Positions 33,491 to 42,448 of a stretch of 53,732 nt of DNA are shown here, one piece after another (positions within the stretch are counted from its first letter, which is position 1; each line of letters starts with the position of its first letter). Location of the stretch: contig CANQNN010000017.1 of assembly GCA_947625205.1 (NCBI GenBank), forward strand, positions 1-53,732, read 5' to 3'. The position numbers and the translations under genes are program-made. The notes beneath the pieces were generated by a model. It was given only the letters and a program-made list of their open reading frames with translations, was not told where the DNA came from and ran no database searches. Source of the stretch: an uncultured Lachnospiraceae bacterium (lineage in GTDB: Bacteria > Bacillota > Clostridia > Lachnospirales > Lachnospiraceae).

Positions 33491-35259
33491 CGGTTATCAT
33501 CGTATGTTATCTGCTGTATTGGAGGACAAGCCCCAGATACAGGGAAAAGCTTGTACTCATGGCGGCTTTTGGCATACTGGTCTTTCTTGCCATGATACCT
33601 TATCTCAATAGTTATCTAATCATAGGGCATGATCTGAAGTTCCATCTGGCGCGCATTAACGGAATCAGTACGGGTATCAGGAACGGTGACCTTTTGCCCC
33701 GGATCAATCCGGTGCAGGCGTATGGCTACGGTTATGCTTCCGCCGCCATGTACCCGCAGGTCTTTTTATATCCGGCTGCGCTGATGAATGCGGCAGGAAT
33801 GTCATTGATGAACAGTTACAAGTGTACGGTGCTCCTTATACAGTTCTTTACGGCCGCCACCGCTTATATGGCATTTGGTAGGATTTTTGGTTCTAAAAAA
33901 GCAGGTATCATGGGTGCTTTTATGTATGTTCTGAGCATCAACCGTCTGGCGAACCTGTATATCAGAGCGGATCTGGGAGAAATGCTTGCCATGATATTTT
34001 TTCCGCTGGCGTTTTACGGTATGTATGAGATCATATGTCGTGATTACAGGAAATGGTACTGGGCAACAGCTGCATTTTGCGGTGTTTTCTTCAGCCATAT
34101 CCTTTCTACTGAGCTGCTGTTTGCGACGGCTGCCGTTTCCTGTCTGGCCTGTATGCGCAGGTTTGTCAGGGAACCGAAAAGGATCGCGGCTTTGTGCAAA
34201 GCCGCCGGACTTACAATTCTGTTATGTTTATGGCAGATCATACCGCTGTTGACGTATGCAAAAGAGGATCTGGCAGTTTTCGGACCGGTCAGTATATATC
34301 TGCCGGACAGACTGGTTTCTCTGACGGGGATTTTTTCGACCTTTTCCAACAGTGGGATACAGAGCCTCGGCATAATTCCGGGAATCGGGGCAGCGCTTTA
34401 TCTGCTTATTTCTCTGTATTATTGGGGAACGGGAAAAGAGACGGATGAACCGGCAGCGCAATGTCTGTCTCTGGGAAAGACCGGTATGCTCTGGGCGTGT
34501 GTCACGCTTGCCATGACCTTGTGGATCTTTCCGTGGGATATGTTGTGCCGGGTTTCTATGATCGAGCGGCTTATCAAATCCATACAGTTTCCCTGGCGGC
34601 TTTTGGCGATCACAAATTTCATGCTGTGCATTGTTCTTGTGGCGGCTGTGATGATTGCCATACGGAAGTGGCCTGAATATGCATTCAGGATAACATTACT
34701 GGTGTGTGCGGGAAGCGTTGCCGGGTCTCTTTATTTTATCGAGGAAGCATCAGGATTAGAGGCTATTGAGAAGAGAGTGTATGCGGAGGACACCAATCTC
34801 ACCGATTATCTGTATTTCTATTACGGACAGTCTGACCGGCCTTTTAGAGAGCGTGGCAATGTGATCACCGCTGGGGAAGAAGGGCTGTGGCATATCACCG
34901 GCTATGAAAAAAAGGGCACGGCGTTACACGCTATGCTGACGGAGCAGAAAGAACACGGTGAGAGCTGGGTGGAGGTTCCTTTGTATTATTATCCCGGATA
35001 CCACGCGAGTCTGGATGGCGTGGAGACTTCTGTCGAACAGGGTGAAAACGGTGTGGTCCGTGTGATACTGCCGGCGGAATTTAAAGAGGGAGAACTGCGC
35101 GTCTGGTTTGAAGACTTTACGGTGTGGAAGATCGCGGACGGAGTCTCGGCGGTAACGATAGGCGTTCTTCTTCTGAGCGGGATACTGTACTTGGTGCGAA
35201 AACGGCGGACAGGTCCCGGGACACATAACGGTCCTGACGGAAAACAGGTAACGGTATGA
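33463..35259 (+). CDS. C-terminal part of the split PTPS-related/YfhO-like membrane protein
   Basis: Continuation of the preceding segment in the -1 frame; the shown start is a GTG without a ribosome site, so it is not a credible separate gene. About 590 residues from the break: about ten membrane helices. The motif IIGHDLKFHLARINGI is followed by NPVQAYGYGYASAAMYPQVF, shared with the 37140 paralog (WGHDLDFHLARIEGT and GYGYASPVMYPS). It ends in an outer domain with VPLYYYPGYHASLDG and a last helix. With one more G the joined protein would be about 769 residues, against 770 for the paralog. Probably a GT-C-like or flippase-associated membrane enzyme of surface-glycan assembly. Confidence 0.8.
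   Translation: MAICVGGGLTVIIVCYLLYWRTSPRYREKLVLMAAFGILVFLAMIPYLNSYLIIGHDLKFHLARINGISTGIRNGDLLPRINPVQAYGYGYASAAMYPQVFLYPAALMNAAGMSLMNSYKCTVLLIQFFTAATAYMAFGRIFGSKKAGIMGAFMYVLSINRLANLYIRADLGEMLAMIFFPLAFYGMYEIICRDYRKWYWATAAFCGVFFSHILSTELLFATAAVSCLACMRRFVREPKRIAALCKAAGLTILLCLWQIIPLLTYAKEDLAVFGPVSIYLPDRLVSLTGIFSTFSNSGIQSLGIIPGIGAALYLLISLYYWGTGKETDEPAAQCLSLGKTGMLWACVTLAMTLWIFPWDMLCRVSMIERLIKSIQFPWRLLAITNFMLCIVLVAAVMIAIRKWPEYAFRITLLVCAGSVAGSLYFIEEASGLEAIEKRVYAEDTNLTDYLYFYYGQSDRPFRERGNVITAGEEGLWHITGYEKKGTALHAMLTEQKEHGESWVEVPLYYYPGYHASLDGVETSVEQGENGVVRVILPAEFKEGELRVWFEDFTVWKIADGVSAVTIGVLLLSGILYLVRKRRTGPGTHNGPDGKQVTV
33478..33485 (+). repeat. poly-G tract (G8) that breaks the frame of the PTPS-related gene
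   Basis: Eight consecutive G at codons 176-179. Nine (or six) G restore one open frame through both halves. It has the same position in the architecture as the G9 tract of the preceding gene. Confidence 0.95.
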
Positions 35260-35372
35260 TACTATGATACGCAGATACTGGATTGTTACTGCTTTGCGTA
35301 TTATAATATACGTGGGAAGAAAAGGGCAGAATATTTTTCACACAACAAACTTTGTTCGTTAGGGAGATCAAT

Positions 35373-37139
35373 ATGTTTAAAAAGCTGAACTATATTTTCA
35401 GTAAAAGCGATAGGCTTAAAATCGTGCTTCTGATGTTTATCATGATAATCGGCAGTTTCTTTGAACTGCTGGGCGTGGCTGTTTTTCAACCGTTCGTGGA
35501 TGTTATCATGAGACCGGACGCAATCGCGGATAACAGGTGGCTTTCCATGCTGGACAGGCTTTTTGCCTGTGAGACGGTGGAAGGATTTCTGACTGTTCTG
35601 GCAACAGGGATCATTTTGATCTACGTGGTGAAAAACATATATCTTTGGCTGGAACAGAATTATATCCTGAAGTTTACTTACGGTATCCAGCAGAAGCTTT
35701 CTACCCGGCTGCTGACAACTTACCTGGGCGAACCGTATACTTTTCATTTAAATAACAATCTTGCCGTGCTGCAGCGCAGTATGCAGGAAGACACCGGCCT
35801 GTTTACGCAGGCGCTGATGCATACGCTTGAGCTGATCGCTGAGATCACGGTATGTATTGTGCTGGGAATTTTTCTGTTTAACGTCAGTCACTCCATAACG
35901 ATCGTGATCGCCGGTCTGCTGGTCGTGTGTGTTGCGGTGTTTACCAAAATCAACAGAAGCTTTGCCAAACGGTTGGGAAAAGAGGCCCAGGTTTACAAAG
36001 GGAAACTGTATCAGTGGGTGAATCAGTCTCTTGGCGGCGTCAAAGAGGTCAAGGTGCTCAACAGGGAGAATTTTTTTGTGTCTTCCTACAAAAAATATTA
36101 CAGGCTGTATATAAAGGGTCTGCGGTTAAACCGCCTGCTATCGATCACGCCTAAATATATGGTGGAAGCAGTCTGTATGACGGGTCTGCTGATTGCCATC
36201 GTGATCAAGCTCAACTTCGGGCGCAAGGAGATCGCGGATTTCATTCCGCAGCTGGCAACGTTTGCCGTGGCTGCTTTCCGGCTGCTGCCTTCCGTGGGCA
36301 GGATCAATGAGCATGTGACTAACATTCTCTATGCCGTGCCTTCTGTGGATCTTATCTATGATGACCTGAAAGGCATTGAAAATTACCGTGAGCAGCAGGG
36401 AGAAGAGGAAGGACGCGAGTGGAAGTTTGAGAATGCTATTACGGCTAAAAATGTGACCTACGCTTATCCGAATACGGATTGTAATGTCCTGGAGAATGCT
36501 TCCTGTATTATCCCCAAGGGAAAAACGGTGGCGTTTATCGGCAGCTCCGGGGCGGGCAAGACGACAATGGCGGATATCATTCTGGGTCTGCTCACGCCGC
36601 AGCGCGGTAAGATCATGGTGGATGATATCAATGTCTTCAAAAATCTTACGCTGTGGCATCATAAGATCGGCTATATCCCGCAGGTGATTTATCTCTCGGA
36701 CGATACGATACGCAACAATGTGGCGTTCGGCATCAGGGAAGACGAGATCGATGACCGGGCGGTGACGGAAGCGCTGCGCAAAGCGCAATTGCTGGAATTT
36801 GTAGACAGTCTGCCGAACGGACTGGAAACCGTTGTGGGAGACAGGGGGATCAGGCTGTCCGGAGGCCAGCGTCAGAGGATCGGCATTGCAAGAGCGCTGT
36901 ATCATGATCCGGAGATCCTGGTGTTGGACGAAGCCACTTCCGCTCTGGATAATGAGACAGAGACTGCGGTCATGGAGGCGATCGAGAGTCTGCAGGGCAG
37001 CAAGACAATGATCATCATAGCGCACCGGCTGACTACGATCCGCAACGCGGACATTATCTATGAGGTCGCTGGCCAGACGGTGACGGAGCGCGCCCGGGAG
37101 GATGTGTTTGCGGATGAGAAGGAGGCGGCTGGAAAATAG
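35373..37139 (+). CDS. ABC exporter, fused membrane and ATPase domains (lipid/glycan flippase type)
   Basis: The start at 35373 has AGGGAGA 5 bases upstream. 588 residues: six-helix membrane domain (about 15-310; KIVLLMFIMIIGSFFELLG begins it) and a nucleotide-binding domain. The latter has Walker A GSSGAGKTTMADI (about 390-402), signature [15 protein letters not shown] (about 494) and Walker B ILVLDEATSAL (about 514). PglK/MsbA-type exporters of this layout flip lipid-linked oligosaccharides. Lying between two paralogous glycan membrane proteins and ending one base before the next ATG, it is the likely exporter of the same glycan or lipid. Confidence 0.9.
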   Translation: MFKKLNYIFSKSDRLKIVLLMFIMIIGSFFELLGVAVFQPFVDVIMRPDAIADNRWLSMLDRLFACETVEGFLTVLATGIILIYVVKNIYLWLEQNYILKFTYGIQQKLSTRLLTTYLGEPYTFHLNNNLAVLQRSMQEDTGLFTQALMHTLELIAEITVCIVLGIFLFNVSHSITIVIAGLLVVCVAVFTKINRSFAKRLGKEAQVYKGKLYQWVNQSLGGVKEVKVLNRENFFVSSYKKYYRLYIKGLRLNRLLSITPKYMVEAVCMTGLLIAIVIKLNFGRKEIADFIPQLATFAVAAFRLLPSVGRINEHVTNILYAVPSVDLIYDDLKGIENYREQQGEEEGREWKFENAITAKNVTYAYPNTDCNVLENASCIIPKGKTVAFIGSSGAGKTTMADIILGLLTPQRGKIMVDDINVFKNLTLWHHKIGYIPQVIYLSDDTIRNNVAFGIREDEIDDRAVTEALRKAQLLEFVDSLPNGLETVVGDRGIRLSGGQRQRIGIARALYHDPEILVLDEATSALDNETETAVMEAIESLQGSKTMIIIAHRLTTIRNADIIYEVAGQTVTERAREDVFADEKEAAGK

Positions 37140-39452
37140 ATGCGAAAGTATAAGTTGGAGATCATCACCGCGGCGGTCTTTCTGCTTTTGGGAATTTGTT
37201 GTATCCAATCATATCGGAAACATGTAGATTTTAGAATATTCGGATTTGAGGAGCTTACAGTTTCGGATGATCTGACGGTACGGACAGATAACGTATATTT
37301 AACAGTGGATCCGGAGGTATCAGACTATAATAAGGGCATAGTGGAAACGCCCGCAATGTTTTTGGAAAAAGGAAGGTATAACTTTGCGGTCAGCTATGAA
37401 ACGGATTCAGATGACAATGTGGTCCGGATAGTTTCCGATACGTCACAGGATGCGGACGGAAACGTTGGCGTGGTATATGCGGAGAGCGCACTGGATCCGG
37501 CACAAAGCCGTGCAGCCCTGCAAGTCGAATTTGATCAGGATGTCACCAATCTTCATATCAGGATATTGGCGGAGGAGGGCAGCCTTACGATCAGAGAGGT
37601 CGTATACCGGAATCTGAAGAAGTATACCGATCCGCTTGTTTTTTATGTATTGTTTGTTCTGCTGGCTGTATATATGTATTGCGTCTGGCGTTATCAGAAG
37701 AAAAGTGAAAACAGCCGGATTTTTGATATCAGCGGTTACATTTTGTTTTTCAGTTTTTTGGCCACATTGCCGCTTATGAATGATTTTCTGCCGTGGGGAC
37801 ATGATCTGGATTTCCATCTGGCAAGGATCGAAGGGACGGCCAGAGCTCTGCGGTATGGGCAGTTTCCGGTCCGCCTCAACCCGGTTCAGAATTCCGGATA
37901 CGGGTATGCATCTCCGGTCATGTACCCTTCGCTTTTTATATATATTCCCGCTGCTTTACGGCTGCTGGGACTATCGTTGATGAATTGCTATAAGGTATTG
38001 ATATTTATAGTGAATCTGCTGACTGCGGTTTGTTCTTATGTCAGTTGTAAAAAGGTGTGGAAGGATCACCGTATCGGTATGGCGGGGTGCGCGTTATACA
38101 TGATGGGCGCGTACAGGATTACCAATCTGTATATTCGTGCGAGTCTTGGCGAAGCGCTCGCCATGGCTTTTCTTCCGCTGATTTTCTGGGGAATATATGA
38201 GATCCTGTACAGGGATCATAATAAATGGCCTGTTGCAGCGCTGGGCTTCTCGTTTGTGCTGCAGAGCCATGTCCTGTCAACGGAGATTTACGGGATCATC
38301 GTATTGCCGGTTGTTCTTATCAGCATTTTCTGTATCCATGATAAGCTGATAAGAATAGGAAAACTTTGCCTGGCGGGAGCGGTTACTGTGGCGTGTAATC
38401 TGTGGTTTTTGTTACCGTTCCTGGAATATCTGGTCAGAGGCAGGTTTACCGTATTGGAATCCGATATATATATGCCGGACCGCACCGCTTATCTTTCACA
38501 AGTGTTCGGGAATTTCCTGTCGGACTGTTTTGGCCCTTCACTGCCGTTGGGGAGTACGCAGGGAGAAACGCCGCTTTCACTGGGCTTAAGTTCGCTCCTG
38601 GGGGCTGCATTTTTGCTGTATGTGCTCGCGCGATACAGAAATGTGATAGAAAAAAGCGAACAACTGAATCGTATGAGACGCATGGGATTGTGCATAGTGG
38701 GTCTGGCCGCCTTGAATCTTGCAATGAGCCTGTGGATTCTTCCGTGGGATATTCTGATTTCTTATGAGCCTTTGCTGAAGGGTCTGCGGACAATACAGTA
38801 TATGTGGAGATTCCTTGGTCCCTCCCTTTTCCTGTTTTGCTGCGCCGCGCTTTCCGGCATTGCCATTTGGACGCAGATTCATTCGGATAATAGTATGCGG
38901 CTTGTATCAGGGATTATTTTGGGCGCCATTATTCTGGGCTGCCCGTTTATGGATATTGTTTTAAATGCTTCCACCTATCCGGGGAAAGAGTACGTGGCCA
39001 ACAGCAATTATACAGACACGCTGTATTACTATGACAGTAACGATATAGATTGCGGAAAAATAAGAGGGAACCGGGTTACTTTTGAAGATGCAACGGATAT
39101 ATCCTGTAAAAACATGATAAAGACGGGAAGCAGTCTGACCGCCGATATCCTGGCGGAAGCCGATATAAACGGGAATTACATAGAGCTGCCACTTTATTAT
39201 TATCCGGGCTACAGAGTCTTTCTGGACGGTGAGGAGATCGTAGCTGAAAGCGGAGAAAGAGGGGTAGTCCGGATACGTATCCCACATCTGGATGGCGGAA
39301 AGCAATACCGTCTGAGCGCACGTTTTGAGGAACTGCCCGGATGGAAGATCGCAGACGCCGTATCAGTGTGCAGTCTGGCCGGCTGCCTGGGTGCAGGTTT
39401 AATATATCTCAGGAACAGAAAGGAAAAAAAGATTGGGCAGAAAACCGCATGA
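37140..39452 (+). CDS. PTPS-related/YfhO-like multi-pass membrane protein (intact paralog)
   Basis: 770 residues, starting directly after the ABC gene's stop. N-terminal helix (about 6-24), extracellular domain to about 160, then a helix-rich core with WGHDLDFHLARIEGT (about 221-235) and NPVQNSGYGYASPVMYPS. It ends in an outer C-terminal domain with YYYPGYRVFLDGEE and a final helix. It is the same architecture as the split pair 32951/33463 but in one frame and without a G tract. GT-C-like topology suggests transfer of a lipid-linked sugar at the outer face; no enzyme activity is proven for the family. Confidence 0.88.
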   Translation: MRKYKLEIITAAVFLLLGICCIQSYRKHVDFRIFGFEELTVSDDLTVRTDNVYLTVDPEVSDYNKGIVETPAMFLEKGRYNFAVSYETDSDDNVVRIVSDTSQDADGNVGVVYAESALDPAQSRAALQVEFDQDVTNLHIRILAEEGSLTIREVVYRNLKKYTDPLVFYVLFVLLAVYMYCVWRYQKKSENSRIFDISGYILFFSFLATLPLMNDFLPWGHDLDFHLARIEGTARALRYGQFPVRLNPVQNSGYGYASPVMYPSLFIYIPAALRLLGLSLMNCYKVLIFIVNLLTAVCSYVSCKKVWKDHRIGMAGCALYMMGAYRITNLYIRASLGEALAMAFLPLIFWGIYEILYRDHNKWPVAALGFSFVLQSHVLSTEIYGIIVLPVVLISIFCIHDKLIRIGKLCLAGAVTVACNLWFLLPFLEYLVRGRFTVLESDIYMPDRTAYLSQVFGNFLSDCFGPSLPLGSTQGETPLSLGLSSLLGAAFLLYVLARYRNVIEKSEQLNRMRRMGLCIVGLAALNLAMSLWILPWDILISYEPLLKGLRTIQYMWRFLGPSLFLFCCAALSGIAIWTQIHSDNSMRLVSGIILGAIILGCPFMDIVLNASTYPGKEYVANSNYTDTLYYYDSNDIDCGKIRGNRVTFEDATDISCKNMIKTGSSLTADILAEADINGNYIELPLYYYPGYRVFLDGEEIVAESGERGVVRIRIPHLDGGKQYRLSARFEELPGWKIADAVSVCSLAGCLGAGLIYLRNRKEKKIGQKTA

Positions 39453-40173
39453 CAAAGAAAAACTCATGCTGCCGGATGTGACGCTGGTCGCGGTCAGCAG
39501 CGTGCATCTGTATGAAACCGTCAGGGCGCTTCTCTACAGTATGCGGGGCGTTGCGTTTGGGAAAGTGATGCTCATATCCCACAGGAAACCGTGGTATCTT
39601 CCGTCAGGTATACAGTTTGTCAGGACGAAACGGCTTTGCAATGTGGATGATTACAGCTACTTTTGCGTTTACTGTCTGGCGGATCATATACAGACCGACT
39701 ATGCCCTGATCGTCCATCACGACGGTTTTGTGGTCAATCCGGAGGCGTGGCGGGACAGCTTCTTGCAGTATGATTACATCGGCTCTCCGTGGCCGTGGCC
39801 CAAAGATGAGACGCGTTACCGGGATGCGGAAGGAAATATTGTGAGAGTGGGCAACGGCGTTTCCCTGCGCAGTAAGCGTCTGCTGGAATTCCCCGGAAAG
39901 GCGGGTCTGCCGTGGGAGAAGACGGATAGCGGGGACTATAATGAAGACTGCTTCCTGTGCTGCAAGCATAAGCTTGACCTGGAAAAAAACGGTATGCGTT
40001 TTGCGCCGCTTGAGGAGGCGGTATATTTTGGCAGAGAGCATTCCATTCCGGAGAATGAAGGGATCGAACCCTTCCTGTTCCACCAGTGGAGGGGCGTGAA
40101 CAAAAAGTATCCCCGGTTTATCAATGTGCCGGAAAAGATCTGTCAGAAAATCAGACGGAAACTTAAGACATAA
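39433..40173 (+). CDS. DUF5672-type glycosyltransferase-like protein
   Basis: 246 residues from a TTG at 39433 (AGGA 9 bases upstream), overlapping the previous gene by 20 bases; ATG 39466 (MLPDVTLVAVSSVHLY) is the alternative start. The family core is visible: HRKPWYLPSGIQFV, YALIVHHDGFVVNP (about 95-108, DG in place of a DxD), YDYIGSPWPWP, VGNGVSLRSKRLLEF and YNEDCFLCC. It has no membrane helix. It is probably a cytosolic glycosyltransferase adding a sugar before export by the neighbouring ABC transporter. Confidence 0.85.
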   Translation: MGRKPHDKEKLMLPDVTLVAVSSVHLYETVRALLYSMRGVAFGKVMLISHRKPWYLPSGIQFVRTKRLCNVDDYSYFCVYCLADHIQTDYALIVHHDGFVVNPEAWRDSFLQYDYIGSPWPWPKDETRYRDAEGNIVRVGNGVSLRSKRLLEFPGKAGLPWEKTDSGDYNEDCFLCCKHKLDLEKNGMRFAPLEEAVYFGREHSIPENEGIEPFLFHQWRGVNKKYPRFINVPEKICQKIRRKLKT

Positions 40174-40184
40174 ATTTGGGATTT

Positions 40185-40218
40185 AAGCCGTGCGCTCTGC
40201 TTGAACGGACGGCTTGTT
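40185..40218 (+). terminator. weak terminator hairpin at the end of the glycan cluster
   Basis: AAGCCGT (40185-40191) pairs with ACGGCTT (40209-40215), followed by GTTTG; the loop is 17 bases. It is plausible but not strong. Confidence 0.45.
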
Positions 40219-40299
40219 TGTGATAAGATGGATTTAATCTGGTATTGTTCGTTTTTACGGTAGTTGTGGCATTGTGGGAATAAAAATGCGGAGGGGTTT

Positions 40300-42345
40300 A
40301 TGTTTAGTCTCAGAAACAAAATATTTGTGTGCTTTCTGATTCCTGTTGTCTTCATGATCATAATCGGTCTGATCTCCTATACGTATGCGGCGGAGGGGAT
40401 GAGCGGTAATTTCCGGGAATCATCGCAGCAGACGGTCAATATGGCGGTTCAGTATCTGGATACCAGCGCGTCTTACATTCAGGCGGAGGGTATGCGGTAT
40501 GCTTTTGACAGCAATTTGGAGAGTTATTTTATCGGTATGCCCGGCAAGAGCGCTGTGGAGGTATCGAATACTGCCAATGATTTCAGGGTCATGCTGCTTA
40601 CTTCCCAGAGCTCCAATCCGTTTATAGGCAATGTGCATATTGTCCCGAACAGTAAGATGCAGATCATTACCACTGCCACTACGGACAAGTATAACGGTAT
40701 TTTTGACGAGTATCAGGAGGAGATGATGGCTCTTTCGACAGACGGCGCCAACGCGCCGCGCTGGGTGGAGGGACACCAGAGTCTTGACGAGGTTCTCGGA
40801 CTCTCGGCGGATGATACGTTTATTACATATCAGCAGCTTTCCAGTAAGAGATTCGGTTATATCGTCATCGATGTCAGGAAAGAAGCCCTGCAGAGCATTC
40901 TGGAGGATATGGACTTCGGCGAGGGAAGCATCACCGGTTTTGTGACCGGCGGCGGCAAGGAGCTCTATACATACGGCGTGGAAGAAGGCGAGACGAAGAC
41001 GTACGAAGAGGGAGCGCTGTTTACACAGGAAAGCTTCTACACAGAGAGTTTGTCGGGCGAGGATGAAGGCGGCTTTCAGGAAGTAACTTACAAGGGCGAA
41101 GATTATCTTTATGTATATAATAAGAGTCAGGTATGCGACATCATGCTCTGCGTTCTGATTCCGCAGAGTGCGGTTACCGCACAGGCGGAAAAGATCAAGG
41201 CGATCACGGTTACGCTCGTAGTGATCGCGGTTATAGTAGCCTTGCTGATAGGGACCTTCATTACATTTGGTATCCAGAGAAATATGAAGGCGATCTCCGG
41301 TAAGCTCAATCAGGTGGCAGACGGTAATCTGGCAGTCCAGGTCACGGCTCACGGCAGGGATGAGTTTCAATCGCTGGCGGCTACCGCGACCAATATGATA
41401 CGGAACAATAAGAAACTGGTAGTGCGGCTTTACGATACGGTGCAGCAGCTTGCATCTTCGACACAGGATGTAAGCGGCGCTTCCGCTGATATCAATACAT
41501 ATTCCGGTGATATTACCGGGGTGATCGATGAGATCAGCGCGGGTATGGCTAGACAGGCTGAGCATGCACAGGAATGTGTGCTTAAGACCAACGTTCTTTC
41601 CGAGAAGATACAGGATATCAGCGCGGTGGTAGAGGATGTGGAAGCACAGGTGGACAAGACCGAGAAAATGATACGCCAGGGCACGGATATCGTCAACGTG
41701 CTGGCGGAGAGGGCAGGCGAGACATCGGACATCACAGCGAAGGTCAGCAGCAGCATTGAAGTGCTTAAGAAGGAGTCGGAGACTATCAACGGCTTCGTGG
41801 AAACGATAAGCAGTATTTCTCAGCAGACCAATCTTTTGTCTTTAAATGCGTCCATTGAGGCGGCACGGGCGGGAGAAGCCGGAAGAGGATTCGCCGTGGT
41901 GGCGGAGGAGATTCGTAAGCTGGCGGATGATTCCAGCAGCGCTGCGGAGGAGATTCGTCACAAGGTCAATAATATAAGCATGCAGACGATCAGCAGTGTG
42001 AACAATGCCAAAGAGGCGGGTTCTATGGTAGAGCTGCAGGCACAGGCGGTCGGGCAGGTGATTGAAGTGTTCCGGAATATGAGCCTGCAGATGGAAGAAC
42101 TGGTTGGCGGCCTGAAGAAGATAGGCGATACCACGGAGGCGGCGGACAGGGAGAGAAACGATACCCTGGATGCGGTGGAAAACATATCTGCCATCATTGA
42201 GCAGACCTCCAGCGGTTCCGCGCATGTGCATGATATAGCGGTGGAGCTTCTGAACAGTGTAGAGAAACTGAACCGGACGGCACAGCTTCTCGATGAAAAC
42301 ATGGCGGGTCTGAAAGCGGAGATCTCGGCGTTTAAGCTGGATTAA
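40300..42345 (+). CDS. methyl-accepting chemotaxis protein
   Basis: The start at 40300 is chosen because GGAGGGG lies 3 bases upstream; an in-frame start at 40264 lacks one. 681 residues: a first helix (about 7-27), an extracellular Cache-like sensor (about 30-300), a second helix (about 305-325, [14 protein letters not shown]), a HAMP segment and a long cytoplasmic coiled coil. The conserved tip is [20 protein letters not shown] (about 520-545), which contacts CheA/CheW. The ligand is unknown. It implies that this organism is motile or uses chemosensory signalling. Confidence 0.95.
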   Translation: MFSLRNKIFVCFLIPVVFMIIIGLISYTYAAEGMSGNFRESSQQTVNMAVQYLDTSASYIQAEGMRYAFDSNLESYFIGMPGKSAVEVSNTANDFRVMLLTSQSSNPFIGNVHIVPNSKMQIITTATTDKYNGIFDEYQEEMMALSTDGANAPRWVEGHQSLDEVLGLSADDTFITYQQLSSKRFGYIVIDVRKEALQSILEDMDFGEGSITGFVTGGGKELYTYGVEEGETKTYEEGALFTQESFYTESLSGEDEGGFQEVTYKGEDYLYVYNKSQVCDIMLCVLIPQSAVTAQAEKIKAITVTLVVIAVIVALLIGTFITFGIQRNMKAISGKLNQVADGNLAVQVTAHGRDEFQSLAATATNMIRNNKKLVVRLYDTVQQLASSTQDVSGASADINTYSGDITGVIDEISAGMARQAEHAQECVLKTNVLSEKIQDISAVVEDVEAQVDKTEKMIRQGTDIVNVLAERAGETSDITAKVSSSIEVLKKESETINGFVETISSISQQTNLLSLNASIEAARAGEAGRGFAVVAEEIRKLADDSSSAAEEIRHKVNNISMQTISSVNNAKEAGSMVELQAQAVGQVIEVFRNMSLQMEELVGGLKKIGDTTEAADRERNDTLDAVENISAIIEQTSSGSAHVHDIAVELLNSVEKLNRTAQLLDENMAGLKAEISAFKLD

Positions 42346-42384
42346 GCGCGTCGAAAGTTAAAGTGAATCAGAAGTTAGTTTTAT

Positions 42385-42420
42385 AAAAGAGGAAATCAAG
42401 CGGTTGGTTTCCTCTTTTCA
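42385..42420 (+). terminator. rho-independent terminator after the chemoreceptor gene
   Basis: An 11-bp perfect stem AAAAGAGGAAA / TTTCCTCTTTT with a 12-base loop follows the stop by about 40 bases. Confidence 0.85.
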
Positions 42421-42448
42421 GTAGGCAGGAAGGAGTAAATGATATAAT

